From Treponema sp. (lineage in GTDB: Bacteria; Spirochaetota; Spirochaetia; Treponematales; Treponemataceae): a stretch of 35,808 nucleotides of DNA. The position numbers and the translations under genes are program-made. The stretch is from contig JAFSSU010000082.1 in assembly GCA_017450845.1 (NCBI GenBank), forward strand, positions 1-35,808, in the 5' to 3' direction. Shown here one piece after another: positions 29,651-35,808 of this stretch. Below the pieces are notes generated by a model. It worked only from the letters and a program-made list of their open reading frames with translations, had not been told where the DNA came from and did not search any database. Each line of letters starts with the position of its first letter. Position 1 is the first letter of the stretch.

Positions 29651-29666
29651 TTCCCAATTTTGGGAA
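29651..29666. promoter_or_regulatory. repressor operator O3
   Basis: TTCCCAATTTTGGGAA, with perfect 7-base arms TTCCCAA/TTGGGAA. It overlaps the transcription start area of the PR-like promoter and is 30 bases from O2. Three operators spaced by about three turns recall the lambda right operator. Confidence 0.75.
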
Positions 29667-30103
29667 AAATTTTTGCTATACACTAGTGCATAGCAATGCG
29701 GCCACGCTTGACAGCGCGCCCGCATTGAAAGAACGTGCTATCAATATCCTCCAAAAGGTATGCGATAGAACAGGGACGGCGGTTTTCTGCCCGTTTACCG
29801 CCGTCCCGACCTTAAAGAGTTTCTTATCAGGACAACTCCCTGCCCTGAAAGAATACAGGGGGGAGGGCCTCGGAACCTTGGCCCTTTCCCCGCCCCACAT
29901 TTAAGCCGGGAAATCCCACATCCCCGGCAACCCCTCCCGCAGGACTGGAACCCCCGCGGGGGCAGAATCTTGGCTGACATTTTCCGCCTGACCCAATCGG
30001 ACGGAGAAAGCAGATACAGGCCGCTTCCAGTATAGTCCCCGTGTTGCGCGGGTGGTGTTCCGACTGGAAACGGCCTATTTTATTTCCCTGACAGGAGGAA
30101 CAC
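29667..30103 (+). other. structured, apparently non-coding early leader
   Basis: No convincing gene. It holds a nearly perfect 24-base palindrome (29673-29696, TTGCTAT...ATAGCAA around ACTAGT), an 11-pair hairpin GGGACGGCGGT/ACCGCCGTCCC (29773-29783 and 29797-29807), GC-rich runs, and a terminator-like stem at 30018-30076. The ORF at 29686-29904 lacks a ribosome site. The region may be an attenuation or antitermination leader for the early operon. Confidence 0.5.
30018..30087 (+). terminator. terminator-like hairpin before the early operon
   Basis: A 14-base stem with one mismatch: AGGCCGCTTCCAGT (30018-30031) and ACTGGAAACGGCCT (30063-30076), followed by ATTTTATTT. The loop contains a second hairpin. 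It lies 17-28 bases before the first early gene, so it could act as an early terminator overcome by antitermination. Confidence 0.55.
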
Positions 30104-30400
30104 ATGGGAACGAAGAAAAAATCAGAGAGAAAGAGCAGGGTGAGCCCGGCATGGCTCAGCCCCACGGACGCGGCGGCATACCTCGGGATGTCAAGGCAGT
30201 CAATCTACAGGCTCATGGACATGCGGGCGCTCCCTTACAGCCTCGTGAGGCTCTGCAACTGCACGAGAAGAAGGCTCGCGGTGGCGGATTTGGACGCGTA
30301 CGTCAGCAGGGACAGGACGGAGAGCAACGAGGAGCTCATGCGCCGCGCCGACCAGCTGATGCTCGAGATGGAGATGAGGAGGATGCGCCGTGGAAGATAA
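30104..30400 (+). CDS. excisionase-like HTH protein
   Basis: A 98-residue DNA-binding protein. The core SPAWLSPTDAAAYLGMSRQSIYRLMDMRALPYSLVRLCNCTRRRLAVADLDAYV is a winged-helix HTH_17/MerR-like unit typical of phage excisionases and regulators, followed by a helical Arg/Met-rich tail. GACAGGAGG precedes the ATG. As first gene of the PR-like operon it is a candidate recombination directionality factor for the integrase or an early regulator. Confidence 0.7.
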   Translation: MGTKKKSERKSRVSPAWLSPTDAAAYLGMSRQSIYRLMDMRALPYSLVRLCNCTRRRLAVADLDAYVSRDRTESNEELMRRADQLMLEMEMRRMRRGR

Positions 30401-30695
30401 TTACGAGACAACCAATAACTCCGTGACCTCGGAGGAGCTCATTGCCTACATCGAAAGCCATTCTGTGGAAGAGATCATAGCCAGGGGCAATGAGTTCCTG
30501 GGGTACTTCAAGAACCTCTGCCGCTCAATGAGCGCGCTTTACAATGAATACATATTTCCGCTTCTTGCCCTGGGGATACGCGTTACCGTGGACATGCACT
30601 CAGCGGCCTCCGGCAAGACGGAGAGGATCGCCGTCATAGGATTCAGCCCGGAGGCGGAGAAGATTCTGAAGGAGGGGAAGGATGGAGGAGAATGA
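30390..30695 (+). CDS. hypothetical early protein
   Basis: A 101-residue acidic protein (SEELIAYIESHSVEEIIARGNEFLGYFKNLCRSMSALYNEYIFPLLALGIRVTVDMHS ... FSPEAEKILKEGKD). The middle is helical with mixed hydrophobic character but no clear membrane anchor. It overlaps the HTH gene by 11 bases and the next gene by 14. No family was recognised. Confidence 0.6.
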   Translation: MEDNYETTNNSVTSEELIAYIESHSVEEIIARGNEFLGYFKNLCRSMSALYNEYIFPLLALGIRVTVDMHSAASGKTERIAVIGFSPEAEKILKEGKDGGE

Positions 30696-30975
30696 CGGAA
30701 CCCCGGTGGGGATTGACAAGGTGCTGACCAACCAGCTGATAATAGACGGCTTCGTGCACAGGGTCGCCTCCGCCTCGGACGAGACACAGCTCGCGCTCGA
30801 GTGGTGGAGCAGGGACGGCGGGAACGTCGCCATGACGGTGAGGTGCCGCGGAGACCTCCGGGACTTCGCGAGGGACAGGATAGAGCGCGCGACGCTCGTG
30901 CGGGTGATAGGGAGCCTGAGGCAGGACGGAGGCCCCTACATACTGGCTGAGCACATCGGAATACTTGAGAGGTGA
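30682..30975 (+). CDS. small beta-rich protein, possibly OB-fold
   Basis: A 97-residue protein with alternating beta strands (GFVHRVASASDETQLALEWWSRDGGNVAMTVRCRGDLRDF) and ending LVRVIGSLRQDGGPYILAEHIGILE, a pattern reminiscent of the VRVEG...L strand pair of OB-fold single-strand binding proteins. It lacks an acidic C-terminal tail. It could be a nucleic-acid binding factor of the early operon. The OB-fold call is only visual. Confidence 0.5.
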   Translation: MEENDGTPVGIDKVLTNQLIIDGFVHRVASASDETQLALEWWSRDGGNVAMTVRCRGDLRDFARDRIERATLVRVIGSLRQDGGPYILAEHIGILER

Positions 30976-30977
30976 TC

Positions 30978-31307
30978 ATGGAAGGAAGGAAAGGAACCAT
31001 ATACGTCGTCGGGAAGATAGGAGGCAACCCAGATTTCCGGGGCGACTTTGCCCGCGCGAGGGACAGACTCTACAGGGAGCGGTGGACGCGTGTCATAACG
31101 CCGGACATCCTCTCTCCCCTGGGGCTTGAGTACGAGCAGCACATAACGATATGCAACGCCATGATCGACGCGTCGGAGGCGGTCTACCTGCTCGGCAACT
31201 GGAAGACATCCCCCGGAGCCATCCGGGAGAAGTTCTACGCGATGTCGCGCAACAAGGTGATTCTGTTCGAGGAGGATGAGGATGAAGAACAACCTGTCAG
31301 ACCTTAA
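30978..31307 (+). CDS. DUF4406-like protein (nucleoside deoxyribosyltransferase fold)
   Basis: A 109-residue protein whose start GTIYVVGKIGGNPDFRGDFARARDRL, middle WTRVITPDILSPLGLEYEQHITICNAMIDASEAVYLLGNW and end IREKFYAMSRNKVILFEE match the phage DUF4406 family, related to nucleoside 2-deoxyribosyltransferases. It may act on nucleotides, but the family's substrate in phages is not established. ATG 30978 is chosen over GTG 30972 because it lies five bases after GAGG. Confidence 0.75.
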   Translation: MEGRKGTIYVVGKIGGNPDFRGDFARARDRLYRERWTRVITPDILSPLGLEYEQHITICNAMIDASEAVYLLGNWKTSPGAIREKFYAMSRNKVILFEEDEDEEQPVRP

Positions 31308-31422
31308 CAACCACCTCTTCGCCATGCTGGAGGAGCTGGGGGACGGCGACTCGGCGGACGAGGTCGCGGAGAAGCTGTGGCAGGTGTCACGCAGGGCCAC
31401 GGACGGCGGGAGCACGACGTGA
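31282..31422 (+). CDS. 46-residue acidic hypothetical protein
   Basis: A small ORF, MKNNLSDLNNHLFAMLEELG, continuing DGDSADEVAEKLWQVSRRAT. It is helical and acidic, and in this form is common in phage early operons between DUF4406 and replication genes. A GAGGATGAGG ribosome site precedes it. It overlaps the preceding gene by 26 bases and the following gene by four (GTGA). Confidence 0.65.
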   Translation: MKNNLSDLNNHLFAMLEELGDGDSADEVAEKLWQVSRRATDGGSTT

Positions 31423-31637
31423 TTGAGATACTTTTCAGGAACTGGCTGGGCACCCGCAAGATGTGCATGGAGAGCCCGGCGGACAACATCAACGGGATCT
31501 CAGAGAGGGAGCACCTTGCGCTTCGGGAGATCCTGGAAAAGAACCCCGGCTACACATGGGAGCCGGTGAGACATGGCTATGCGGAGGCAAACAGGCTCCC
31601 GCTGGTCCCGTCATACCAATGGAGGGAAGAAAATTGA
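31419..31637 (+). CDS. hypothetical early protein
   Basis: A 72-residue protein starting with GTG 31419 (IEILFRNWLGTRKMCMESPA ... EREHLALREILEKNPGYTW). GGGAG lies upstream and the start overlaps the previous stop. The long frame back to 31377 belongs to another gene's codons. It has no recognised family; helices around residues 30-50 are the only visible structure. Confidence 0.55.
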   Translation: MIEILFRNWLGTRKMCMESPADNINGISEREHLALREILEKNPGYTWEPVRHGYAEANRLPLVPSYQWREEN

Positions 31638-32356
31638 CTTTTGACGAGTACTACGACGGCACGGGGGCATCAATCCGGAAAATCCTTGAGGAAAGGAGCT
31701 GGCTTCCGGCACTGAGTTTTCTGGTGAGCCCCGGAAGGACACTCACGCAGGAGGACTGCGGATTCTTCTGGACCCTCTTCAAGGATGCCCAGAGGGACGC
31801 TTTCGGGGCTGGAAAGCTCAGCGCAGGGGAAAGCCTGCCGGAGCCGGAGAGGGAAGAGGCCCCGAAAAAGGCCGCGCAGCCCCTTGAGCCAGGGGAGTAC
31901 ACCCTTCCCCAGCTTGTGGACATGACCGGGAGGTGCCTTTCCTCCGTCAAGGCGTACTTGAAGGCCTACGGCGTAGAGTCCCGCAGGATACCAATCACGA
32001 GCAAGGCCGACCCGAGGGTTGCATTCAGGCTGACGGACACCCAGCTGGATGAGATGCGGAACATAAGGATCCTCGGGCCCCATTCGGGGAGGAAGGCCAA
32101 GGAAGAAGGACCTCTCCCCGGAGATGCTGGGGAAGTACCGGGAGATGATGGGAAACCCGGTGACCCTTGCGGCCCTGGTGGAGGAGCTCGCGGACAAGGT
32201 GGCGGGTGCTCTGGTATTGGACCGGACGGAAACGAACATTTCTGGGGGAGCCTGAGCGAGGCCGTGGAGGAGACCGGGATCAAGGAGGGCACCATAAAAT
32301 GGGCCGCCGCAAAGGGAAGGACGGTCCGGGGGTGGACGTTCTGGTATTTCGAGTAG
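31634..32356 (+). CDS. early protein with NUMOD1-like C-terminus and a shifted middle
   Basis: A 240-residue frame starting at TTG 31634 (overlapping the previous stop). The first 150 residues are a helical region with an HTH-like part (YTLPQLVDMTGRCLSSVKAYLKAYGVES). The end GPDGNEHFWGSLSEAVEETGIKEGTIKWAAAKGRTVRGW is a NUMOD1-like DNA-binding repeat. Between about 32086 and 32228 this frame is low-complexity Gly/Pro/Asp, while the +1 frame reads a convincing helical sequence (RKKDLSPEMLGKYREMMG, then TLAALVEELADKVAGALVLD). A pair of compensating indels, or overlapping use of both frames, best explains it. Confidence 0.55.
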   Translation: MTFDEYYDGTGASIRKILEERSWLPALSFLVSPGRTLTQEDCGFFWTLFKDAQRDAFGAGKLSAGESLPEPEREEAPKKAAQPLEPGEYTLPQLVDMTGRCLSSVKAYLKAYGVESRRIPITSKADPRVAFRLTDTQLDEMRNIRILGPHSGRKAKEEGPLPGDAGEVPGDDGKPGDPCGPGGGARGQGGGCSGIGPDGNEHFWGSLSEAVEETGIKEGTIKWAAAKGRTVRGWTFWYFE

Positions 32357-32375
32357 AAAAAAAAGGGAGGGGAAA

Positions 32376-32555
32376 ATGGCTGGCTGCATGTACAGGAACT
32401 TCACCGCGATTAAGAGCACCACGGACGGCGGGGCCGTCTGGACGTGGACATGGCTGGGGAAGGACTACCGGTGCCGGAGCTTCGAGGAGTTCCGTGCCTG
32501 GGTTGACATGGTGATTGCGGGGCGGACAGCCCCGGAAATAATGGAGGAGCAGTGA
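32376..32555 (+). CDS. 59-residue hypothetical protein
   Basis: A small protein, MAGCMYRNFTAIKSTTDGGA followed by VWTWTWLGKDYRCRSFEEFRAWVDMVIAG. It is Trp-rich and of mixed beta/alpha type, with AGGGAGGGG before the ATG. It overlaps the SSB-like gene start by one base (TGATG). It is in the early operon next to a DNA-binding protein; no family was recognised. Confidence 0.65.
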   Translation: MAGCMYRNFTAIKSTTDGGAVWTWTWLGKDYRCRSFEEFRAWVDMVIAGRTAPEIMEEQ

Positions 32556-33025
32556 TGTTCGGACAAGGATATACGCCAAGGGAGAGCGTGAAGCTTCCGC
32601 CGGGTGAGTATTTCGCAAGGATCAACGGATGCAGGTACGAGCAGACCAAGAACGGGACGCCCTACCTCGCGGTGTACGTGTCGATCAAGGACAGGCCGGG
32701 AGCGCGTCCCAACGTGATGCAGTTCTACGACCGCCCCTACGCCGGGGACAGGGAGAAGGAGCGGTGGGACGAGCAGTGGACGGAGCTCTGCGACTCGTTC
32801 GGGCTTCCCCGCTCTGTGCCGCAGAACGACGACTACAGCTCATGGAAGGGAAAGACGGGCTGGGTGAGGTGCGTGCCCCGCAAGAACGCGCCGGAGTACT
32901 CGAACCTGTACCCGCTGAGGCATCCTTCCGGGGCGGAGCCTGAGCCGGACGAGTACGTGCCCGCGCCCGACGGAGAGCAGGCGCCCGCCGCTGACGGGGA
33001 TTTCATGGAGGACATTCCGTTTTGA
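32555..33025 (+). CDS. SSB-like protein (DUF669-type)
   Basis: A 156-residue single-strand DNA binding-like protein. The beta-rich core contains LPPGEYFARINGCRYEQTKNGTPYLAVYVSIKDRPGA and RPYAGDREKERWDEQWTELCDSFGL, and the acidic C-terminus ends DFMEDIPF, the tail SSB proteins use to recruit replication partners. It likely coats single-stranded DNA during replication or recombination. ATG 32555 follows a GGAGGAG site and overlaps the previous stop. Confidence 0.75.
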   Translation: MFGQGYTPRESVKLPPGEYFARINGCRYEQTKNGTPYLAVYVSIKDRPGARPNVMQFYDRPYAGDREKERWDEQWTELCDSFGLPRSVPQNDDYSSWKGKTGWVRCVPRKNAPEYSNLYPLRHPSGAEPEPDEYVPAPDGEQAPAADGDFMEDIPF

Positions 33026-33594
33026 GAAGGCTCAACAGGACCCCGGAATACATCCCCGTGGACGCGATGAGGAATTTCGCGCGGGCAATGGTTATGTCGG
33101 CGGTAAGGGACATGATGAAAGGGACTGGAAACCGCTACTGGAGCGCAAGGCAATTCCTGAGCGGAAAGTACGCTACTCCAATATATGAGCTGTGCGATTC
33201 CTTCGTCATTTTCCCCGACGTTGACAGGATTATTCTTGCCCGCAGGGGGGAACCATCCTTACATGAGGACGACCTGATAACGTCCAAGAAGGCCGCCGGC
33301 ATCGCAGGATGCGAGGTCAAGTTTGCACAGGAATGGTTCTGCCGGAGACATCACGGAAAGAGATCCCATGGGGTCGCCAGAATATGGACGGATGAGGATG
33401 TGGCGGCACTCCGAAGGGCATGGGACCGGCTGACACGGAGAAGGAAAAGGCACGGCCAGGTGAGGAATTATGTCAGAAGCCATCCCGGACTGTCCAGCCC
33501 CAGGATTGCAGAGATGGCCACAAGGGACCTGGGGTTCGTCGTGACCGCTGCCATGGTCCGGGGACATATACTGAGCATGAGGAAAGAACAATGA
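33022..33594 (+). CDS. hypothetical basic protein, possible DNA-binding
   Basis: A 190-residue protein starting at TTG 33022 (overlapping the previous stop). It is rich in Arg, and the C-terminal half has an HTH-like layout (WTDEDVAALRRAWDRLTRRRKRHGQ ... SSPRIAEMATRDLGFVVTAAMVRGHI) reminiscent of SANT/Myb-type or GcrA-like DNA-binding units. An upstream part shows EVKFAQEWFCRRHHGKRSHG. A role in replication or regulation is inferred from position only. Confidence 0.55.
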   Translation: MRRLNRTPEYIPVDAMRNFARAMVMSAVRDMMKGTGNRYWSARQFLSGKYATPIYELCDSFVIFPDVDRIILARRGEPSLHEDDLITSKKAAGIAGCEVKFAQEWFCRRHHGKRSHGVARIWTDEDVAALRRAWDRLTRRRKRHGQVRNYVRSHPGLSSPRIAEMATRDLGFVVTAAMVRGHILSMRKEQ

Positions 33595-33920
33595 GTAAGT
33601 ACCATGCGAGGAAAACCGTGCTGGACGGAATCACCTTCGATTCCGGGGCGGAGGCGGCCAGGTGGAGCCAGCTCTGCCTCATGGAGCGTGCGAACCTGAT
33701 ACACGGCCTTGAGAGGCAGGTTCCGTTCCAGCTGGTGCCCGGGGAGACGGGCCCGGACGGAAAAAGGCTCAGGCCGATGCGCTACGTGGCGGATTTCGTC
33801 TATACGGACGCGGAAGGCAGGGAGCACGTGGAGGACGTGAAGGGAGTGCGCACCGAGGCGTACAAGATAAAGAAGAGGCTCATGTGGCACATACTGGGAA
33901 TCGCGATCGAGGAGACCTAG
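33591..33920 (+). CDS. DUF1064-type nuclease-like protein
   Basis: A 109-residue protein typical of DUF1064 phage proteins: KYHARKTVLDGITFDSGAEAARWSQLCLME, then MRYVADFVYTDAEGREHVEDVKGVRTEAYKIKKRLM. The Glu, Asp and VEDVKG residues form a PD-(D/E)XK-like set, so a small endonuclease or Holliday-junction resolvase-like role is likely. ATG 33591 overlaps the previous stop (ATGA). Confidence 0.8.
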   Translation: MSKYHARKTVLDGITFDSGAEAARWSQLCLMERANLIHGLERQVPFQLVPGETGPDGKRLRPMRYVADFVYTDAEGREHVEDVKGVRTEAYKIKKRLMWHILGIAIEET

Positions 33921-33928
33921 GAGGGAAC

Positions 33929-34966
33929 GTGGGAACGGGAATCAGCAAGGCGGGACACTACCGCTCATGGTACGAGGCAGCAAGGAAGCTGAAAGATCCT
34001 GCCGAAAGGCTCGCGTTTTATGACGCGCTTGACGCGTACCGCTTCGACGGGGTGAAGCCGGAGGGACTGCCTCCTTTGGCTGACCTTCTGTGGACGGCCA
34101 TCAAGCCGAACGTGGACGCCGACCTTGAGAGCAGGCTCGCGGGAAGTTCTGGCGGACGAGGAAAGAAAAAGGGGGCTTGCGGGGCGGATGAAAGCACCCT
34201 TGCCAATGAGGAGGAACCGCCCTTAAACAATTCTGAAAAAGAGGGTTTGGAAAACTCAAAAGAGGGTTTTTCAGATTCAGAAAGGGGGGTTTTAAACCCT
34301 CCTAAAGGGGGCTTTTCGGATTCGGAAAAGGGGGCTTTTGGAAAATCCGAAAGCGATGTAGATGATGATGATGATGTAGATGAGGATGTAGAAGGAGATG
34401 ATGATGATGACGCGCGCGCAGACTGCTTCCCGGATGCTTCCTCAGCTGACGCGGCGACAGCCGACGTGGGTGAGGTGTCCTCCTGGCTTGACGCGCACGG
34501 ACTCGGAATGGGGAAAAAGGAGACCTCGCTTATAACGGCTTCCCTTGCGGGAAAGCTCAGGGGACTTGAGTTCCTTGACTATTCGCTGGACTTTCTCACG
34601 AAGAAATCATTCCGCGCCAGGGACGGAACAGGAGGCAACGTGAGTTTTGACTCAATACCCGAAGGAAACAGGAGGGGACTCTTTCTCTCAGCTGTCACGC
34701 AATGGAATGACCTTGACTCCGGATTCGAGGACTGGAAGAGACGCAGGAATAAGCCGTCGGCAGACAGGCCGAGGACATTTCCATCCAGCTGTCCGAAATG
34801 CGGGGGCGAGATCAGGGAGGAGGGAGGGGAAGCCTTGTGCAGCCACTGCAAGGCCTATCTGAACTGGTCCGGCAAGGCGTGGGAGCTGGAGCCTTACACG
34901 GACATTGACCTGAGCTGGAAGAGGATTGCAGGTGAGAAGAACTCCGCCGGGGCAGCTGTGGTTTGA
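33929..34966 (+). CDS. DUF6291-type replication protein with acidic repeats
   Basis: A 345-residue protein starting at GTG 33929, preceded by AGGAGGG. The N-terminal DUF6291-like domain (ARKLKDPAERLAFYDALDAYRFDG ... LADLLWTAIKPNVDADLESR) is followed by a low-complexity linker with repeats of EGFSDSE/KGGFSDSEKGAF and a run of Asp/Val (DVDDDDDVDEDVEGDDDDD), then a helical domain and a C-terminal CPKCGG ... LCSHCKA zinc ribbon. Related phage proteins are treated as replication initiators or helicase loaders. The asp-rich linker matches a GAT-type DNA repeat around 34361-34410. Confidence 0.7.
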   Translation: MGTGISKAGHYRSWYEAARKLKDPAERLAFYDALDAYRFDGVKPEGLPPLADLLWTAIKPNVDADLESRLAGSSGGRGKKKGACGADESTLANEEEPPLNNSEKEGLENSKEGFSDSERGVLNPPKGGFSDSEKGAFGKSESDVDDDDDVDEDVEGDDDDDARADCFPDASSADAATADVGEVSSWLDAHGLGMGKKETSLITASLAGKLRGLEFLDYSLDFLTKKSFRARDGTGGNVSFDSIPEGNRRGLFLSAVTQWNDLDSGFEDWKRRRNKPSADRPRTFPSSCPKCGGEIREEGGEALCSHCKAYLNWSGKAWELEPYTDIDLSWKRIAGEKNSAGAAVV

Positions 34967-35435
34967 CTTCGGGCCCGTGAGGCTCCCGAGGTTTGACCGA
35001 CCGTCCAACGACAACGAGTGGCTTCTCACCTTGCAGGCCATGTGGCTTGAGGACGGGGACGGGGAGGCGCGGATAGCTCTCTGGGAAGAGTCACGGAGAA
35101 TAGCGGAGAGATGCGTCATGGGCATGTACGCTTCCAGGGGAATCAAATACACGAGGGATGACGTGGACGACAGGGCGAGCGATGCAATGCTCTACGTGTT
35201 CAGGCGATACGACAATCCAAGCGTAAGGTGGCGCAAGACCACATACCGCAGGAAGTTCGGGTGGAACTACTGCGTCCTAAGCAACTTTGTGTCAGTGATA
35301 CGGCAGGGAGTGAGACACGCCGTGGACTGGAGGAGCAAGGCGGATTCCCTTGTGACTTACGTTGATTATGATACTGTGATGGCTCTGTCAAGGAGCCGGG
35401 AGGAATCGGGAGGTGATGACTACGATATGCCATAA
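34932..35435 (+). CDS. putative sigma-like or late regulatory protein
   Basis: A 167-residue basic helical protein. The region RRIAERCVMGMYASRGIKYTRDDVDDRASDAMLYVFRRYDNPSVRWRKTTYRRKFGWNYCVLSNFVSVIRQGVRH recalls region 2 of sigma-70 factors (an -YVDDxxSDAMLYVFRRYD- acidic helix followed by aromatic and basic residues). It lies at the end of the early operon, directly before HNH and terminase, the usual place for a late-gene activator. GTG 34932 is seven bases after GAGG. The sigma call is structural guesswork; a terminase or replication accessory is also possible. Confidence 0.45.
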   Translation: MRRTPPGQLWFDFGPVRLPRFDRPSNDNEWLLTLQAMWLEDGDGEARIALWEESRRIAERCVMGMYASRGIKYTRDDVDDRASDAMLYVFRRYDNPSVRWRKTTYRRKFGWNYCVLSNFVSVIRQGVRHAVDWRSKADSLVTYVDYDTVMALSRSREESGGDDYDMP

Positions 35436-35808
35436 GCACGGATGCTACCGGACCGCCGTGGAGGGGAAGCACTTCTGCGCGGGACACATCCACCTTGAGG
35501 AGCATTGGGGGAAACGTCCCGCCCCGGAAAGGAAAAAGAGCAGGGGATGGCACGGGCTCTACGGCACCAAGAGGTGGAAGAGGGAGCGGCTTGAGTTCCT
35601 GCGAGAAAATCCCTTCTGCGCGGTGTGCGGAAGACCGGCCAAGGTCGTTGACCACATCTTGCCGCACCGGGGGGACGAGGCTGTTTTCTTTGACCGTCGC
35701 AACTGGCAGCCGCTGTGCAAGTCCTGCCACGGAGCCAAGACGATGAGGGAGAACGGATGGCTCAAGGGGGATAGGGGGGTAAAAAATATTTCCAAGCCCT
35801 CCGCTGAC
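35416..35808 (+). CDS. HNH endonuclease, runs off the window edge
   Basis: At least 131 residues. A Cys/His-rich N-terminus (CHKHGC, HFCAGH) precedes the HNH domain: CAVCG (Cys68/Cys71), VVDHILPHRGD (Asp79, His80, His84), FFDRRNWQPLCKSCHGAKT (Asn96, Cys101, Cys104, His105). Terminase-linked HNH proteins of this type help cut or package cos-type DNA in known phages. ATG 35416 follows GGGAGG. The frame continues into base 1 if the window is circular and stops at 37-39. Confidence 0.9.
   Translation, partial: MTTICHKHGCYRTAVEGKHFCAGHIHLEEHWGKRPAPERKKSRGWHGLYGTKRWKRERLEFLRENPFCAVCGRPAKVVDHILPHRGDEAVFFDRRNWQPLCKSCHGAKTMRENGWLKGDRGVKNISKPSAD

Noticed and set aside
29686-29904. 72-residue ORF as an early gene
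   Set aside because: It begins with GTG without a ribosome site, runs through palindromes and hairpins, and its product is low-similarity with no domain; treated as leader.

Overview
This window looks like the whole genome, or nearly the whole genome, of a temperate siphovirus of about 36 kb. It carries HK97-type head genes, a lambda-like long non-contractile tail, a tyrosine integrase with an attP site, a CI-like immunity switch, a lysis cassette and early DNA-metabolism genes. The HNH gene is open at the right edge. Its frame continues across a right-to-left join to a stop at bases 37-39, just before the small terminase gene, so the linear ends are probably an arbitrary cut in a circular genome. 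The overlapping inner- and outer-membrane spanin pair points to a host with a Gram-negative (diderm) envelope. GC content is moderately high, with frequent AGG and ATA codons. The phylum cannot be fixed from the sequence; Spirochaetota or Synergistota are guesses only.

Layout. Bases 1-2553 hold the terminase genes; the large subunit is split by a self-contained 317-base group I intron. Bases 2576-8400 hold small genes and cargo around the portal gene: two HicAB toxin-antitoxin modules in opposite orientations, a putative metallopeptidase, a toxin-like gene tied to the portal frame by an A9 tract, a methyltransferase-like gene, a small membrane-peptide gene with an antisense RNA, and a minus-strand small RNA. 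Bases 8454-18155 hold the head, connector and tail genes, interrupted by a minus-strand membrane-peptide gene with its own promoter. Bases 18133-24118 hold the tail-tip protein and the receptor-binding fibre. Bases 23779-24840 are an apparent invertible segment swapping the fibre's C-terminus. The integrase follows (minus strand), then attP in a tRNA 3' end (26161-26192) flanked by 11-base arm repeats. Bases 26302-27775 are the leftward lysis genes. Bases 27865-29666 hold small membrane peptides, two ribbon-helix-helix-like proteins, the repressor and three operators. Bases 30104-35808 are the rightward early operon, ending with a possible sigma-like protein and the HNH nuclease next to terminase.

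How the parts may work together. The most notable observation is that the 21-base inverted repeats bounding the fibre switch share 11 to 12 bases with the tRNA-derived attP core, and the integrase gene ends two bases outside the right repeat. One recombinase may therefore both integrate the phage and switch its host-range fibre. A second genome-wide signal is a roughly 22-base motif (AAAAGTGACTGTATGTG...) found five times, in front of late head genes and the lysis cassette. It may be a phage-specific late promoter, possibly read by the sigma-like protein encoded at 34932-35435. A third theme is small hydrophobic peptides paired with convergent antisense RNAs that resemble type I toxin-antitoxin loci.
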